10,798 nucleotides of DNA from Alphaproteobacteria bacterium (GTDB lineage: Bacteria; Pseudomonadota; Alphaproteobacteria; Acetobacterales; Acetobacteraceae). The stretch covers positions 1-10,798 of the forward strand of contig JAMFRY010000239.1 in the NCBI GenBank assembly GCA_026225015.1, in the 5' to 3' direction. The notes below the pieces were generated by a model. The model was not told the DNA's origin. It was given only the letters and a program-made list of their open reading frames with translations, and ran no database searches. Shown one piece after another: positions 1-5,965 of this stretch. Within the stretch, counting starts at the first letter, position 1; each line of letters starts with the position of its first letter. Made by a program: the position numbers and the translations under genes.

Positions 1-2
1 AC

Positions 3-218
3 GGCAATAATTACGCGGTGACGCCCGGAACAAATGGTAGTTTTACTGAAACAGAGAACGGCCAGACATTGTACAGCTTTCAGGGCCGAACCACTGATGA
101 GCTATCCACCGGCAGTACAGCTGATGCGGGAGCGCTACAAGCCGTCGCCACACTCAACGCCGACGCTGCCAAAAGCAGCGTAAATTCCGACTCCTCCAAA
201 CTCTCCGTTTTGGCGTAG
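3..218 (+). CDS. C-terminal end of an unrecognised protein (5' truncated by window)
   Basis: The frame is open from the first base of the window to a TAG at 216-218, giving about 71 residues. A GTG at 18 could start it, but the frame continues upstream, so this is more likely the tail of a longer gene. The tail is rich in Ser, Thr, Ala, Asn and Gly and poor in charged residues. It has no Cys and no membrane segment. It contains stretches such as ENGQTLYSFQGRTTDE and ends KLSVLA. This composition fits a secreted, surface or filament-type protein, but I recognise no family. Many codons end in A or T (AAT, ACA, AGT, GTA, CTA), unlike the GC-ending codons of the operons further right. That hints at foreign origin or low expression. 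Confidence 0.5.
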   Translation, partial: GNNYAVTPGTNGSFTETENGQTLYSFQGRTTDELSTGSTADAGALQAVATLNADAAKSSVNSDSSKLSVLA

Positions 219-263
219 CTGAGGGTAAAGCGCTGAAGGTACGCTAAGCGCCGCCAAGGAAGA

Positions 264-282
264 AAAAAACGCGACGTTTTTT
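264..282 (+). terminator. Possible terminator, A/T stem with T-run
   Basis: A perfect 8-bp inverted repeat, AAAAAACG and CGTTTTTT around a CGA loop, lies 46 bases after the stop of the left-edge gene. The right arm ends in six T residues. A GCGCT/AGCGC inverted repeat precedes it at 230-251. The stem is mostly A-T, so it is weak as an intrinsic terminator. Position and T-run are the only support. Confidence 0.3.
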
Positions 283-322
283 AGACAGGCCGGCTGATCC
301 CTGAACGTCGCAGTTCCCGGTA

Positions 323-340
323 ATACCAACCCGCTTTGAC
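323..340 (-). repeat. Short copy of the GTCAAA...TTGGTAT motif
   Basis: Read on the minus strand this is GTCAAA, five bases, then TTGGTAT. Against the copy at 790-817 it aligns as the same motif with a 6-base deletion after GTCAAA and two mismatches in the next 12 bases. It is the most distant and shortest of the five copies, and it lacks the GAGA extension seen in three of the others. Taken alone it could be chance; next to the other copies it is probably a decayed member. Confidence 0.4.
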
Positions 341-363
341 CGTGACCCACCGACCGCCCCGCA

Positions 364-491
364 CGTCATCCCCGCGAGGCGGGGGATCCACGACTTCTTT
401 CCTGCACATGCATCAAACCGCGAATTGGCCCCGCGTTTTGGGGTTAAATTGTGTAAAAGTCGTGGACGCCCCGCCTTCGCGGGGCGTGACG
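364..491. repeat. REP doublet (REPIN/BIME-like palindromic element)
   Basis: Two REP-type hairpin sequences face each other. The left arm (364-396) begins CGTCATCCCCGCG and ends ATCCACGACTT. The right arm (457-491) begins AAGTCGTGGA and ends GGGGCGTGACG. Each arm folds on itself through complementary C and G runs, and the two arms are near reverse complements over about 33 bases. About 60 bases separate them, including a small CCCC/GGGG inverted repeat near 429-442. A second doublet with the same design lies at 9690-9790, so this is a dispersed family. Such REP doublets are usually spread by RAYT-type transposases encoded elsewhere in the genome; no such gene is in this window. Confidence 0.85.
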
Positions 492-505
492 GGGTTGAGG
501 GGTCA

Positions 506-536
506 GAGAGTCAAACATAAAGCAGGTTGTTGGTAT
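506..536 (+). repeat. Motif copy, forward: GAGAGTCAAA, 14 nt, TTGGTAT
   Basis: This is the forward-facing left copy. Its spacer between the two conserved blocks is 14 bases, against 11 in the copies at 706-733, 765-788 and 790-817. On the minus strand the block supplies the last codons and the TGA stop of the recombinase fragment (TGA at 513-511). Confidence 0.6.
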
Positions 537-702
537 AAATCGTGGAGCGGCCAAGGCCGAGCTGCCGGGCGGCTTCAGCGGGTGAGGTTTTTGCCTCAAT
601 CCGTTTGATCGCGGCCTCCAACTTTCTCATATCAAGCGGCCGCCTGCCCTTTGCCCGTGCAGCGGCAATGCCGTTCTTTGTCCGCTCTGTTACTTTTGTC
701 AT
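511..702 (-). pseudogene. Serine recombinase (resolvase/invertase family) remnant, C-terminal HTH domain only
   Basis: The fragment encodes 63 residues from an ATG at 702; the frame is open back to an ATG at 750, which would add 16 residues. It matches the tail of Tn3-type resolvases and Hin/Pin invertases. First comes the end of the long helix and the DNA-binding arm (ERTKNGIAAARAKGRRP), then a helix-turn-helix of the HTH_7 type (AEAARQLGLGRSTIY). The whole N-terminal catalytic domain, with its serine nucleophile and arginines, is absent, since intact members are about 180-200 residues. The extra 16 residues in the longer frame come from a repeat motif and do not resemble the family. The stop codon also lies in a copy of that motif. 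It cannot catalyse recombination, but a free HTH domain could still bind DNA if expressed. No clear ribosome binding site was seen. Confidence 0.7.
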
Positions 703-705
703 CTG

Positions 706-733
706 ATACCAAATGACGTTGGGTTTGACTCTC
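706..733 (-). repeat. Motif copy, reverse: GAGAGTCAAA, 11 nt, TTGGTAT
   Basis: On the minus strand the two conserved blocks are exact and 11 bases apart. The spacer sequence differs from that of the copy at 790-817, so the blocks and their spacing are conserved while the interior is not. The copy lies just upstream of the recombinase fragment and overlaps the 16 codons before its likely internal ATG. Confidence 0.6.
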
Positions 734-764
734 GGTAGTTCCACCGTCATGCCGGCGTTGGTCG

Positions 765-817
765 GTCAAGACCCGTGTCGCTTGGTATGATACCAATCGG
801 CTTCATATTTGACTCTC
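765..817. repeat. Head-to-head motif pair with central palindrome
   Basis: A forward copy (765-788: GTCAAG, 11 bases, TTGGTAT) meets a reverse copy (790-817: ATACCAA, 11 bases, TTTGACTCTC). Their inner ends form the 15-base palindrome TTGGTAT-G-ATACCAA at 782-796. Both copies keep the 11-base spacing. The forward copy lacks the outer GAGA block. The whole forms a compact 53-base symmetric unit, like a paired binding or recombination site or a tiny palindromic repeat element. Confidence 0.6.
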
Positions 818-1049
818 GATGCGTCATGGAAAGTCGTGGATTGAGCCTGGGATCTATCCGCCAGACGTTCTATGGTCTGAAATTTACAATCCGCCCAGTT
901 GGCAGCCCAGTTGGCTTCCTGCGGGATCTGCTGCCATCAAAGGCGCCCTTGCTCCACGGGTTGGTTTCCGTGCCCCTTGCGGCAAGCCAAAAGCCCGGAT
1001 CGGAGGCCGCCCTGATCTCAGGCGGGCTCCGGACGGGCCACGGCTTGAT
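818..1049. other. Intergenic stretch without a recognisable gene
   Basis: Open frames exist on the plus strand here but have no family resemblance and run through obviously non-coding sequence. The start of the stretch contains AAAGTCGTGGAT (about 830-841), identical to the inner end of the REP doublets. A sequence like the outer end of a REP arm, ACCGTCATGCC, lies at about 743-753. Together these may be the ends of an eroded third doublet. A 10-base direct repeat, CCCAGTTGGC, occurs at 894-903 and 906-915. The right part holds a possible terminator for the minus-strand operon. Confidence 0.4.
989..1028 (-). terminator. Possible intrinsic terminator of the pyrF-side operon
   Basis: On the minus strand, 22 bases after the last stop of the operon, AGCCCG (1028-1023) pairs with CGGGCT (997-992) and is followed by TTTT. 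The loop contains a second short stem, CCTGA/TCAGG. The stem is short, the loop long and the T-run only four bases, so it is a modest candidate. It is well placed to end the operon that starts at rpsA. Confidence 0.35.
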
Positions 1050-1244
1050 TTAGAACCGCAAAATGCCCAAAAAATGAGCGACTACCGCTAGAATAGCCCC
1101 TGCGGTCGCTAAACCAAGGACGGTGGATTTCCAGAGCGGTTGGACCGGACGCATCATCTCGGCCCGATTCCGCTCGATTCGCGCAACCGAATCCTTGATG
1201 AATGCTGTTACTTCCGGACTGTATTTGTGATCAGCGGTTTGCAT
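1050..1244 (-). CDS. Small C-terminally anchored membrane protein, unknown function
   Basis: The predicted product has 64 residues. Residues 1-38 are polar and charged, with a probable amphipathic helix (AFIKDSVARIERNRAEMM). Residues 40-62 form one hydrophobic span (STVLGLATAGAILAVVAHFLGI), and the protein ends LRF. This layout fits a tail-anchored inner-membrane protein. The ATG lies inside the preceding small gene, with a 14-base overlap and no good ribosome binding site, which points to translational coupling. It is probably the last gene of the operon. No family is recognised. Its size, single span and pairing with another one-span protein would suit a small membrane complex, a holin-like protein or a toxin-type peptide, but nothing in the sequence decides among these. 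Confidence 0.6.
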   Translation of the reverse strand: MQTADHKYSPEVTAFIKDSVARIERNRAEMMRPVQPLWKSTVLGLATAGAILAVVAHFLGILRF

Positions 1245-1479
1245 GGTCGTGGTTTAGCACTTTCTGGTCGCCGGTGGGAAGAACCAAGTAAAGGTTGATG
1301 TTCGGCGGCGCCTGTGGCGGCTTGGGTTGCTGCGAAAGATATCGTGTAATCGCTGCCAGGATGCAGGTGCCAATGGCCACCGCCGAAGTCGTAACGGAGA
1401 TGAAATTGCGAAGGGTGGATTCCCGCAAGGTCTGGCGCTTGATTTCACTGTCCAGCCGCAGGTTGTCAATTTTGCCCAT
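1231..1479 (-). CDS. Small single-span membrane protein with proline-rich linker, unknown function
   Basis: The predicted product has 82 residues from the ATG at 1479. GAGG sits eight bases upstream of that ATG and acts as a plausible Shine-Dalgarno sequence. Residues 1-24 are charged and helical (DNLRLDSEIKRQTLRE). Residues 26-48 form a membrane span, 51-59 a proline-rich linker (QPKPPQAPP), and 61-69 a short strand-like segment (NLYLVLPTG). The frame remains open and protein-like for 32 codons before this ATG. That part is proline-rich and acidic (PTPPPAPIDNPPP, DPDLDEVER), but it contains no ATG, GTG or TTG. So either the ATG start is right, or the gene begins in an unusual way, or a one-base indel separates it from the TTG overlapping the pyrF stop. 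The gene follows pyrF on the same strand and overlaps the next small gene. Confidence 0.6.
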   Translation of the reverse strand: MGKIDNLRLDSEIKRQTLRESTLRNFISVTTSAVAIGTCILAAITRYLSQQPKPPQAPPNINLYLVLPTGDQKVLNHDHANR

Positions 1480-1567
1480 TCTTTCGACCTCGTCGAGGTC
1501 AGGATCCTGCGGCGGCGGATTGTCGATTGGTGCGGGTGGAGGGGTAGGGTCAAAGCCGATTGGTAAA

Positions 1568-2263
1568 TCAACGGATCACGGCGGCGATCTCCGCGGCGGC
1601 CAGGCCGGGATTGGCGGCTTCGGTAATCGGGCGGCCGACCACGATATAATCGGCGCCCAGTCGCACGGCCTCCTGCGGGGTCATCACCCGCGCCTGGTCG
1701 GCCAGCGCCGCGCCCGCGGGACGGATGCCGGGCACGACCAATAATGGCCCGGCGCCGAAGGTTTCGCGCAAGCGCTGCAATTCATGGGCCGAGCAGATCA
1801 GGCCATCCGCGCCGGCATCCAGCGCCAGCTTGGCCAGCCTTAGCACCTGCGCGCTGGCTCCGCCGGCCACGCCGGTTTGCGCCAGGGCGGCATCGTCCAG
1901 GCTGGTGAGCACGGTGACGGCCAGGATGCGCGGCCGCGTCGCCGAGGACGCTTCCGCCGCCTCCCGCGCCGCCGCCACCATGGCAGCGCCGCCCGAGGCA
2001 TGGACGGTCAGCATCGCCACGTTCAGCGGCAGCAGCGAACGCACCGCGCCGGCGACGGTATTGGGAATATCGTGCAGCTTCAGATCGAGGAAAATTTCCA
2101 AACCCTGTGCGGCCCGCAGCCCGGCCGGACCCTGCGCCATGAAATATTCCAGGCCGAATTTCACCATCCCGCAGGACGGCGCCACCGCATCTATCAAACG
2201 CCGCGCCTGCGCCGGATCGGCGGTATCAATGGCCGTGATGAGGCGTTTCGGGTTTTCGCTCAC
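1568..2263 (-). CDS. pyrF: Orotidine 5'-phosphate decarboxylase
   Basis: PyrF converts OMP to UMP, the last step of de novo pyrimidine synthesis, in the cytoplasm. The product has 231 residues, normal for the bacterial short form. It begins with the first barrel strand (RLITAIDTAD) and has Lys35 in VKFG. The catalytic signature FLDLKLHDIPNT supplies Asp60, Lys62 and Asp65. Near the end are the phosphate-binding segments VVPGIRP (Arg181) and VVGRPIT (Arg211). No key residue is missing. The start is GTG at 2263-2261, overlapping the lapA stop as GTGA, so translation is probably coupled to lapA. A TTG overlaps its own stop as TTGA. Its place behind rpsA-ihfB-lapA suggests co-transcription with the translation and nucleoid genes. 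Confidence 0.97.
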   Translation of the reverse strand: MSENPKRLITAIDTADPAQARRLIDAVAPSCGMVKFGLEYFMAQGPAGLRAAQGLEIFLDLKLHDIPNTVAGAVRSLLPLNVAMLTVHASGGAAMVAAAREAAEASSATRPRILAVTVLTSLDDAALAQTGVAGGASAQVLRLAKLALDAGADGLICSAHELQRLRETFGAGPLLVVPGIRPAGAALADQARVMTPQEAVRLGADYIVVGRPITEAANPGLAAAEIAAVIR

Positions 2264-2574
2264 GAGCGAGTTCTAGGCGGTTCATAGGGCGCAAGCAATT
2301 GCGGGGATTGAACGGCGAGCCGGGTTTCCAGTTCCGTGGCTCGTTTTTCAGCCCTTTTAGCCCTGCGATGGGCCCCCAGGCGCTTCGGCAGATGCGCGGC
2401 CAGACCTCCGAGAAAGCCGAGGACAAGGACCGCGATCACCACCGCCCCCAAGGGCAGTGCCACCAAAAATCCGAACGGCCAGAAATCCAAACTCACCGGG
2501 CCGCGATTGGAGAGCAGAAAAATCACCAGCACCAGGAGCAGAATCAGGCCAAGGGAAGCCCGGATGAATTTCAG
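2260..2574 (-). CDS. lapA: LapA-domain (DUF1049) inner-membrane protein, probable CTG start
   Basis: Starting at CTG 2574 the product has 104 residues. It has a first membrane span (about 6-24), the family-typical SNRGPVSLDFWPF segment (about 24-36), a second span (about 38-61), and a basic, coiled cytoplasmic tail (KRLGAHRRAKRAEKRATELETR). In E. coli LapA works with LapB in controlling lipopolysaccharide synthesis through LpxC turnover; whether this homologue does so is inference. No ATG, GTG or TTG precedes GTG 2532 in this frame, and starting there would cut away most of the first span. CTG 2574 restores it, overlaps the ihfB stop as CTGA, and has GGAG seven bases upstream. The gene overlaps pyrF by four bases. 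Confidence 0.85.
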   Translation of the reverse strand: MKFIRASLGLILLLVLVIFLLSNRGPVSLDFWPFGFLVALPLGAVVIAVLVLGFLGGLAAHLPKRLGAHRRAKRAEKRATELETRLAVQSPQLLAPYEPPRTRS

Positions 2575-2894
2575 CTTTTCGCTCCGCCGTTTCTCTTCGC
2601 GCCCGGAACCGCAACCGGTTTGTTAATACGTTCCCGTAACTCCTTGCCAGCCTTGAAAAACGGCACGGATTTCTGTTCAACCTCCACGGTCTCGCCGGTG
2701 CGCGGATTGCGGCCGGCGCGGGCATTGCGATGCTTGACCGTAAAGGCGCCGAACCCCCGCAGTTCGACCCGTTCATTGCGGGCCAAAGCGGCGGTCATCT
2801 CATCGAACAGCGCGGCGACGATTCGCTCGACATCGCCGATCGTCAGATGCGGATTATCCTCCGCCAGGCCAGCAATTAATTCCGAACGCGTCAT
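2571..2894 (-). CDS. ihfB: Integration host factor subunit beta
   Basis: IHF beta pairs with IHF alpha to bind and sharply bend DNA at specific sites, acting in transcription, recombination and replication. The product has 107 residues, slightly longer than the usual 94-100 because of a basic glycine-rich tail (PGAKRNGGAKS). It begins MTRSELIAGLAE, as the family does. It carries the DNA-binding arm signature GFGAFTVKHRNARAGRNP, with the intercalating proline at position 64, followed by TGE. The motif order and the position next to rpsA identify it as beta rather than HU or IHF alpha. GGAG lies eight bases before the ATG. The stop overlaps the CTG start of lapA. A small ATGCC/GGCAT inverted repeat (2916-2929) sits in the leader. 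Confidence 0.95.
   Translation of the reverse strand: MTRSELIAGLAEDNPHLTIGDVERIVAALFDEMTAALARNERVELRGFGAFTVKHRNARAGRNPRTGETVEVEQKSVPFFKAGKELRERINKPVAVPGAKRNGGAKS
2572..2585 (-). promoter_or_regulatory. Ribosome binding site deciding the CTG start of lapA
   Basis: On the minus strand GGAG (2585-2582), seven bases and CTG (2574-2572) follow each other within the last codons of ihfB. The CTG shares its last two bases with the ihfB TGA. Spacing and overlap match what is seen at the canonical starts in this operon. Confidence 0.6.
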
Positions 2895-3051
2895 CCCGTT
2901 TCTCCAAAGCCAACGATGCCAGGAGGCATTGATCTGGTCAATAACTTATTGTGAAACCACGTTTTTCTTTTTTGTTCAGGTTTGTTTATTTTTTAGGCAA
3001 ATCGAGCAAGGCTCCCCGGCAAATGCGCCGCACCGACCGGGGAGAAAAGAA
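2895..3051. other. rpsA-ihfB spacer with A/T-rich tract
   Basis: The 157 bases between the rpsA stop and the ihfB start hold a GC-rich hairpin near rpsA. After it comes a strongly A/T-rich tract (about 2947-3000) with A-runs on the minus strand. Such a tract could be an UP element or bent DNA for an ihfB promoter. I could not pick a convincing -35/-10 pair; TTGACC at 2946-2941 is the best -35-like hexamer but has no good partner. Confidence 0.4.
3012..3044 (-). terminator. GC-rich hairpin just after rpsA, without U-run
   Basis: CTCCCCGG and CCGGGGAG form a perfect 8-bp stem seven bases beyond the rpsA stop, with a 17-base loop that itself contains TGC/GCA. On the minus strand no T-run follows, so it is not a standard intrinsic terminator. 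It may partly terminate, or mark and protect the 3' end of rpsA mRNA so that rpsA is expressed more than ihfB. Confidence 0.4.
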
Positions 3052-4785
<1,734 letters not shown>

Positions 4786-4946
4786 GAGGCTGGATAGTCC
4801 TTATATGAAAAGCGGTTGCGCTTTTCGTTGGTTTGCGCGTCCCCTCATCAAGGGGATACGGCTTGGCGGATTGCCCGGTTGCAGGGATTGGCAATAAACA
4901 TGGCCGGAGCCCTGCCCGTTTGAGGAGCAGGTTCCAGATGCGGGCC
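4786..4946 (-). promoter_or_regulatory. rpsA leader with three stem-loops, candidate S1 autoregulatory region
   Basis: On the minus strand the leader holds a perfect 8-bp hairpin (GAAAAGCG, 4-base loop, CGCTTTTC; 4807-4826) ending 21 bases before the ATG. A CCCCT/AGGGG hairpin lies at 4841-4855 and an ATTGCC/GGCAAT hairpin at 4870-4895. The only SD-like sequence, AAGGA (4802-4798), lies between the first hairpin and the start. In E. coli S1 represses its own translation through a structured leader with a weak SD. The layout here is analogous, but the sequence is not comparable. Confidence 0.45.
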
Positions 4947-4974
4947 GGTGTAGCGGGATTGGGTTGTGTGTCAA
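4947..4974 (-). promoter_or_regulatory. Candidate rpsA promoter
   Basis: On the minus strand a perfect -35 hexamer TTGACA (4974-4969) is followed after 16 bases by TACACC (4952-4947), which matches three of six positions of the -10 consensus. Transcription would begin near 4940, giving a leader of about 155 bases that includes the three stem-loops. Confidence 0.4.
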
Positions 4975-5059
4975 GGGTTGGAACAACGCGAGATGAGAGG
5001 TGGCGCTTGTCCAAATCAAAGAAGGGCGCCCACCCGCTTCGCGTTCTTGATCCACATGC

Positions 5060-5065
5060 TATAAG
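5060..5065 (+). promoter_or_regulatory. Possible -10 element of bamD, implying a nearly leaderless transcript
   Basis: TATAAG lies nine bases before the bamD ATG, and the 60 bases upstream of the ATG show no Shine-Dalgarno sequence. If TATAAG is the -10 box, transcription starts within a few bases of the ATG. The matching -35 region (about 5036-5042, GCTTCGC) is poor, so this is a weak call. Confidence 0.25.
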
Positions 5066-5074
5066 CCGCCCCCA

Positions 5075-5956
5075 ATGACACAGATTCGCTCCCGCGCCTT
5101 TCGCTTCTCCGCCTTGCCGCTTCGGTTCGCGGCGGTTTTTCTCATCATTCTGCCGGTGTCGCTCAGCGGCTGTTCGGCATTCCTGAACAGCGAGAAGAAG
5201 GGCGCGGCCGACGAGGATTACGACGCCAATCCGCCGCCCGTCGAACAACTCTATGCCGAAGGCGTGCAGCAGATGCGACAAGGCAATTACGACCAGGCGG
5301 TGAAGAAATTCGATGAAATCGATGTGGATTATCCCTATTCCACCTGGTCCACCCATGCCGAAATTCTGGCCGGCTATTCGCAATATAAGGAACAAGATTA
5401 CGATGCGGCCATCGGCTCGCTCAGCCGCTATATCGCCTTGCATCCCACCGATGCCGAAGCGGCCTACGCCTATTACCTGAAAGCTTTGTGCTATTACGAG
5501 CAGATCGACGATGTGCAGCGCGACCAGAGCGCCACCTTCGAGACCATCCAGACCCTGAACGACGTGATCCTGCGCTATCCCGATAGCGCCTATGCGCGCG
5601 ACGCCCGCGTCAAACTTCGGCTGGCCACCAACCGGTTGGCCGGGCATGAGATGGTGATCGGCCGGTTCTACGAGAAACAGCATCTCTACGCCGCCGCGAT
5701 CGGCCGGTTCCAGAATATCGTTACCAGCTATCAGACCACCACCTATACCGCGGAGGCGCTGGAGCGGACGACCGAATGCTACCTCGATCTGGGCCTGACC
5801 GGCGCCGCGCAGCGCACCGCCTCCGTGCTGGCCTATAATTATCCGGGCAGTAGCTGGTACCAGGCGGCCTACGCCAAGTTGCAGGATCATAATCTGGTGG
5901 CGGATGCGCAGACGCCGCCGCCACCCAAGAAACATGGCTTTTTCGGCCTGTTTTAA
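5075..5956 (+). CDS. bamD: Outer membrane assembly lipoprotein BamD
   Basis: BamD (YfiO/ComL) is the essential lipoprotein of the BAM complex that folds beta-barrel proteins into the outer membrane. The product has 293 residues. A basic start, a hydrophobic signal segment (about 16-30) and a lipobox SLSGC give acylated Cys33, with cleavage before it. A short linker follows, then tetratricopeptide-like helices from about 56. The first reads LYAEGVQQMRQGNYDQAVKKF; others include GYSQYKEQDYDAAIGSL and YLKALCYYEQI. The family-typical segments RYPDSAYARDA and FYEKQHLYAAAIGRF are present. The tail is proline-rich and ends KKHGFFGLF. No good ribosome binding site precedes the ATG. It leads the bamD-recN-ligA operon; the gene lpxC often found upstream is not present, since rpsA lies there in the opposite direction. 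Confidence 0.95.
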   Translation: MTQIRSRAFRFSALPLRFAAVFLIILPVSLSGCSAFLNSEKKGAADEDYDANPPPVEQLYAEGVQQMRQGNYDQAVKKFDEIDVDYPYSTWSTHAEILAGYSQYKEQDYDAAIGSLSRYIALHPTDAEAAYAYYLKALCYYEQIDDVQRDQSATFETIQTLNDVILRYPDSAYARDARVKLRLATNRLAGHEMVIGRFYEKQHLYAAAIGRFQNIVTSYQTTTYTAEALERTTECYLDLGLTGAAQRTASVLAYNYPGSSWYQAAYAKLQDHNLVADAQTPPPPKKHGFFGLF

Positions 5957-5965
5957 GCTGACCCC

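Larger units (their letters stand above)
506..817. mobile_element. Candidate small non-autonomous element bounded by imperfect inverted repeats
   Basis: The left end (506-536, plus strand) and right end (790-817, minus strand) form imperfect terminal inverted repeats. Both start GAGAGTCAAA, agree at 17 of the first 21 bases, and end TTGGTAT. Between them lie two more copies of the motif and a serine-recombinase C-terminal fragment. No clear target-site duplication is visible at the outer edges. An alternative reading is that the smaller intervals 506-733 and 765-817 are each separate elements. The boundary calls are inference from the repeats alone. Confidence 0.45.

Noticed and set aside
893..916. 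Two adjacent copies of CCCAGTTGGC
   Set aside because: Only two 10-base copies in non-coding DNA, with no wider pattern.
775..1091. Plus-strand open frames of about 90 codons
   Set aside because: No family resemblance, no ribosome binding site, and they run through repeat fragments and a likely terminator.
1254..1571. Minus-strand frame starting at the TTG that overlaps the pyrF stop
   Set aside because: Its Arg/Ser/Pro-rich sequence is the out-of-frame reading of the small membrane protein, whose own frame is far more protein-like. The TTG is kept only as a clue to a possible frameshift.
4860..4960. Possible tRNA-like sequence (GGTTCCA near a GC-rich stretch)
   Set aside because: No acceptor stem or anticodon arm can be formed around it.
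4975..5074. Possible LexA box before bamD-recN-ligA
   Set aside because: GTTC and GAAC tetramers occur, but no partner lies seven bases away as the alphaproteobacterial box requires.
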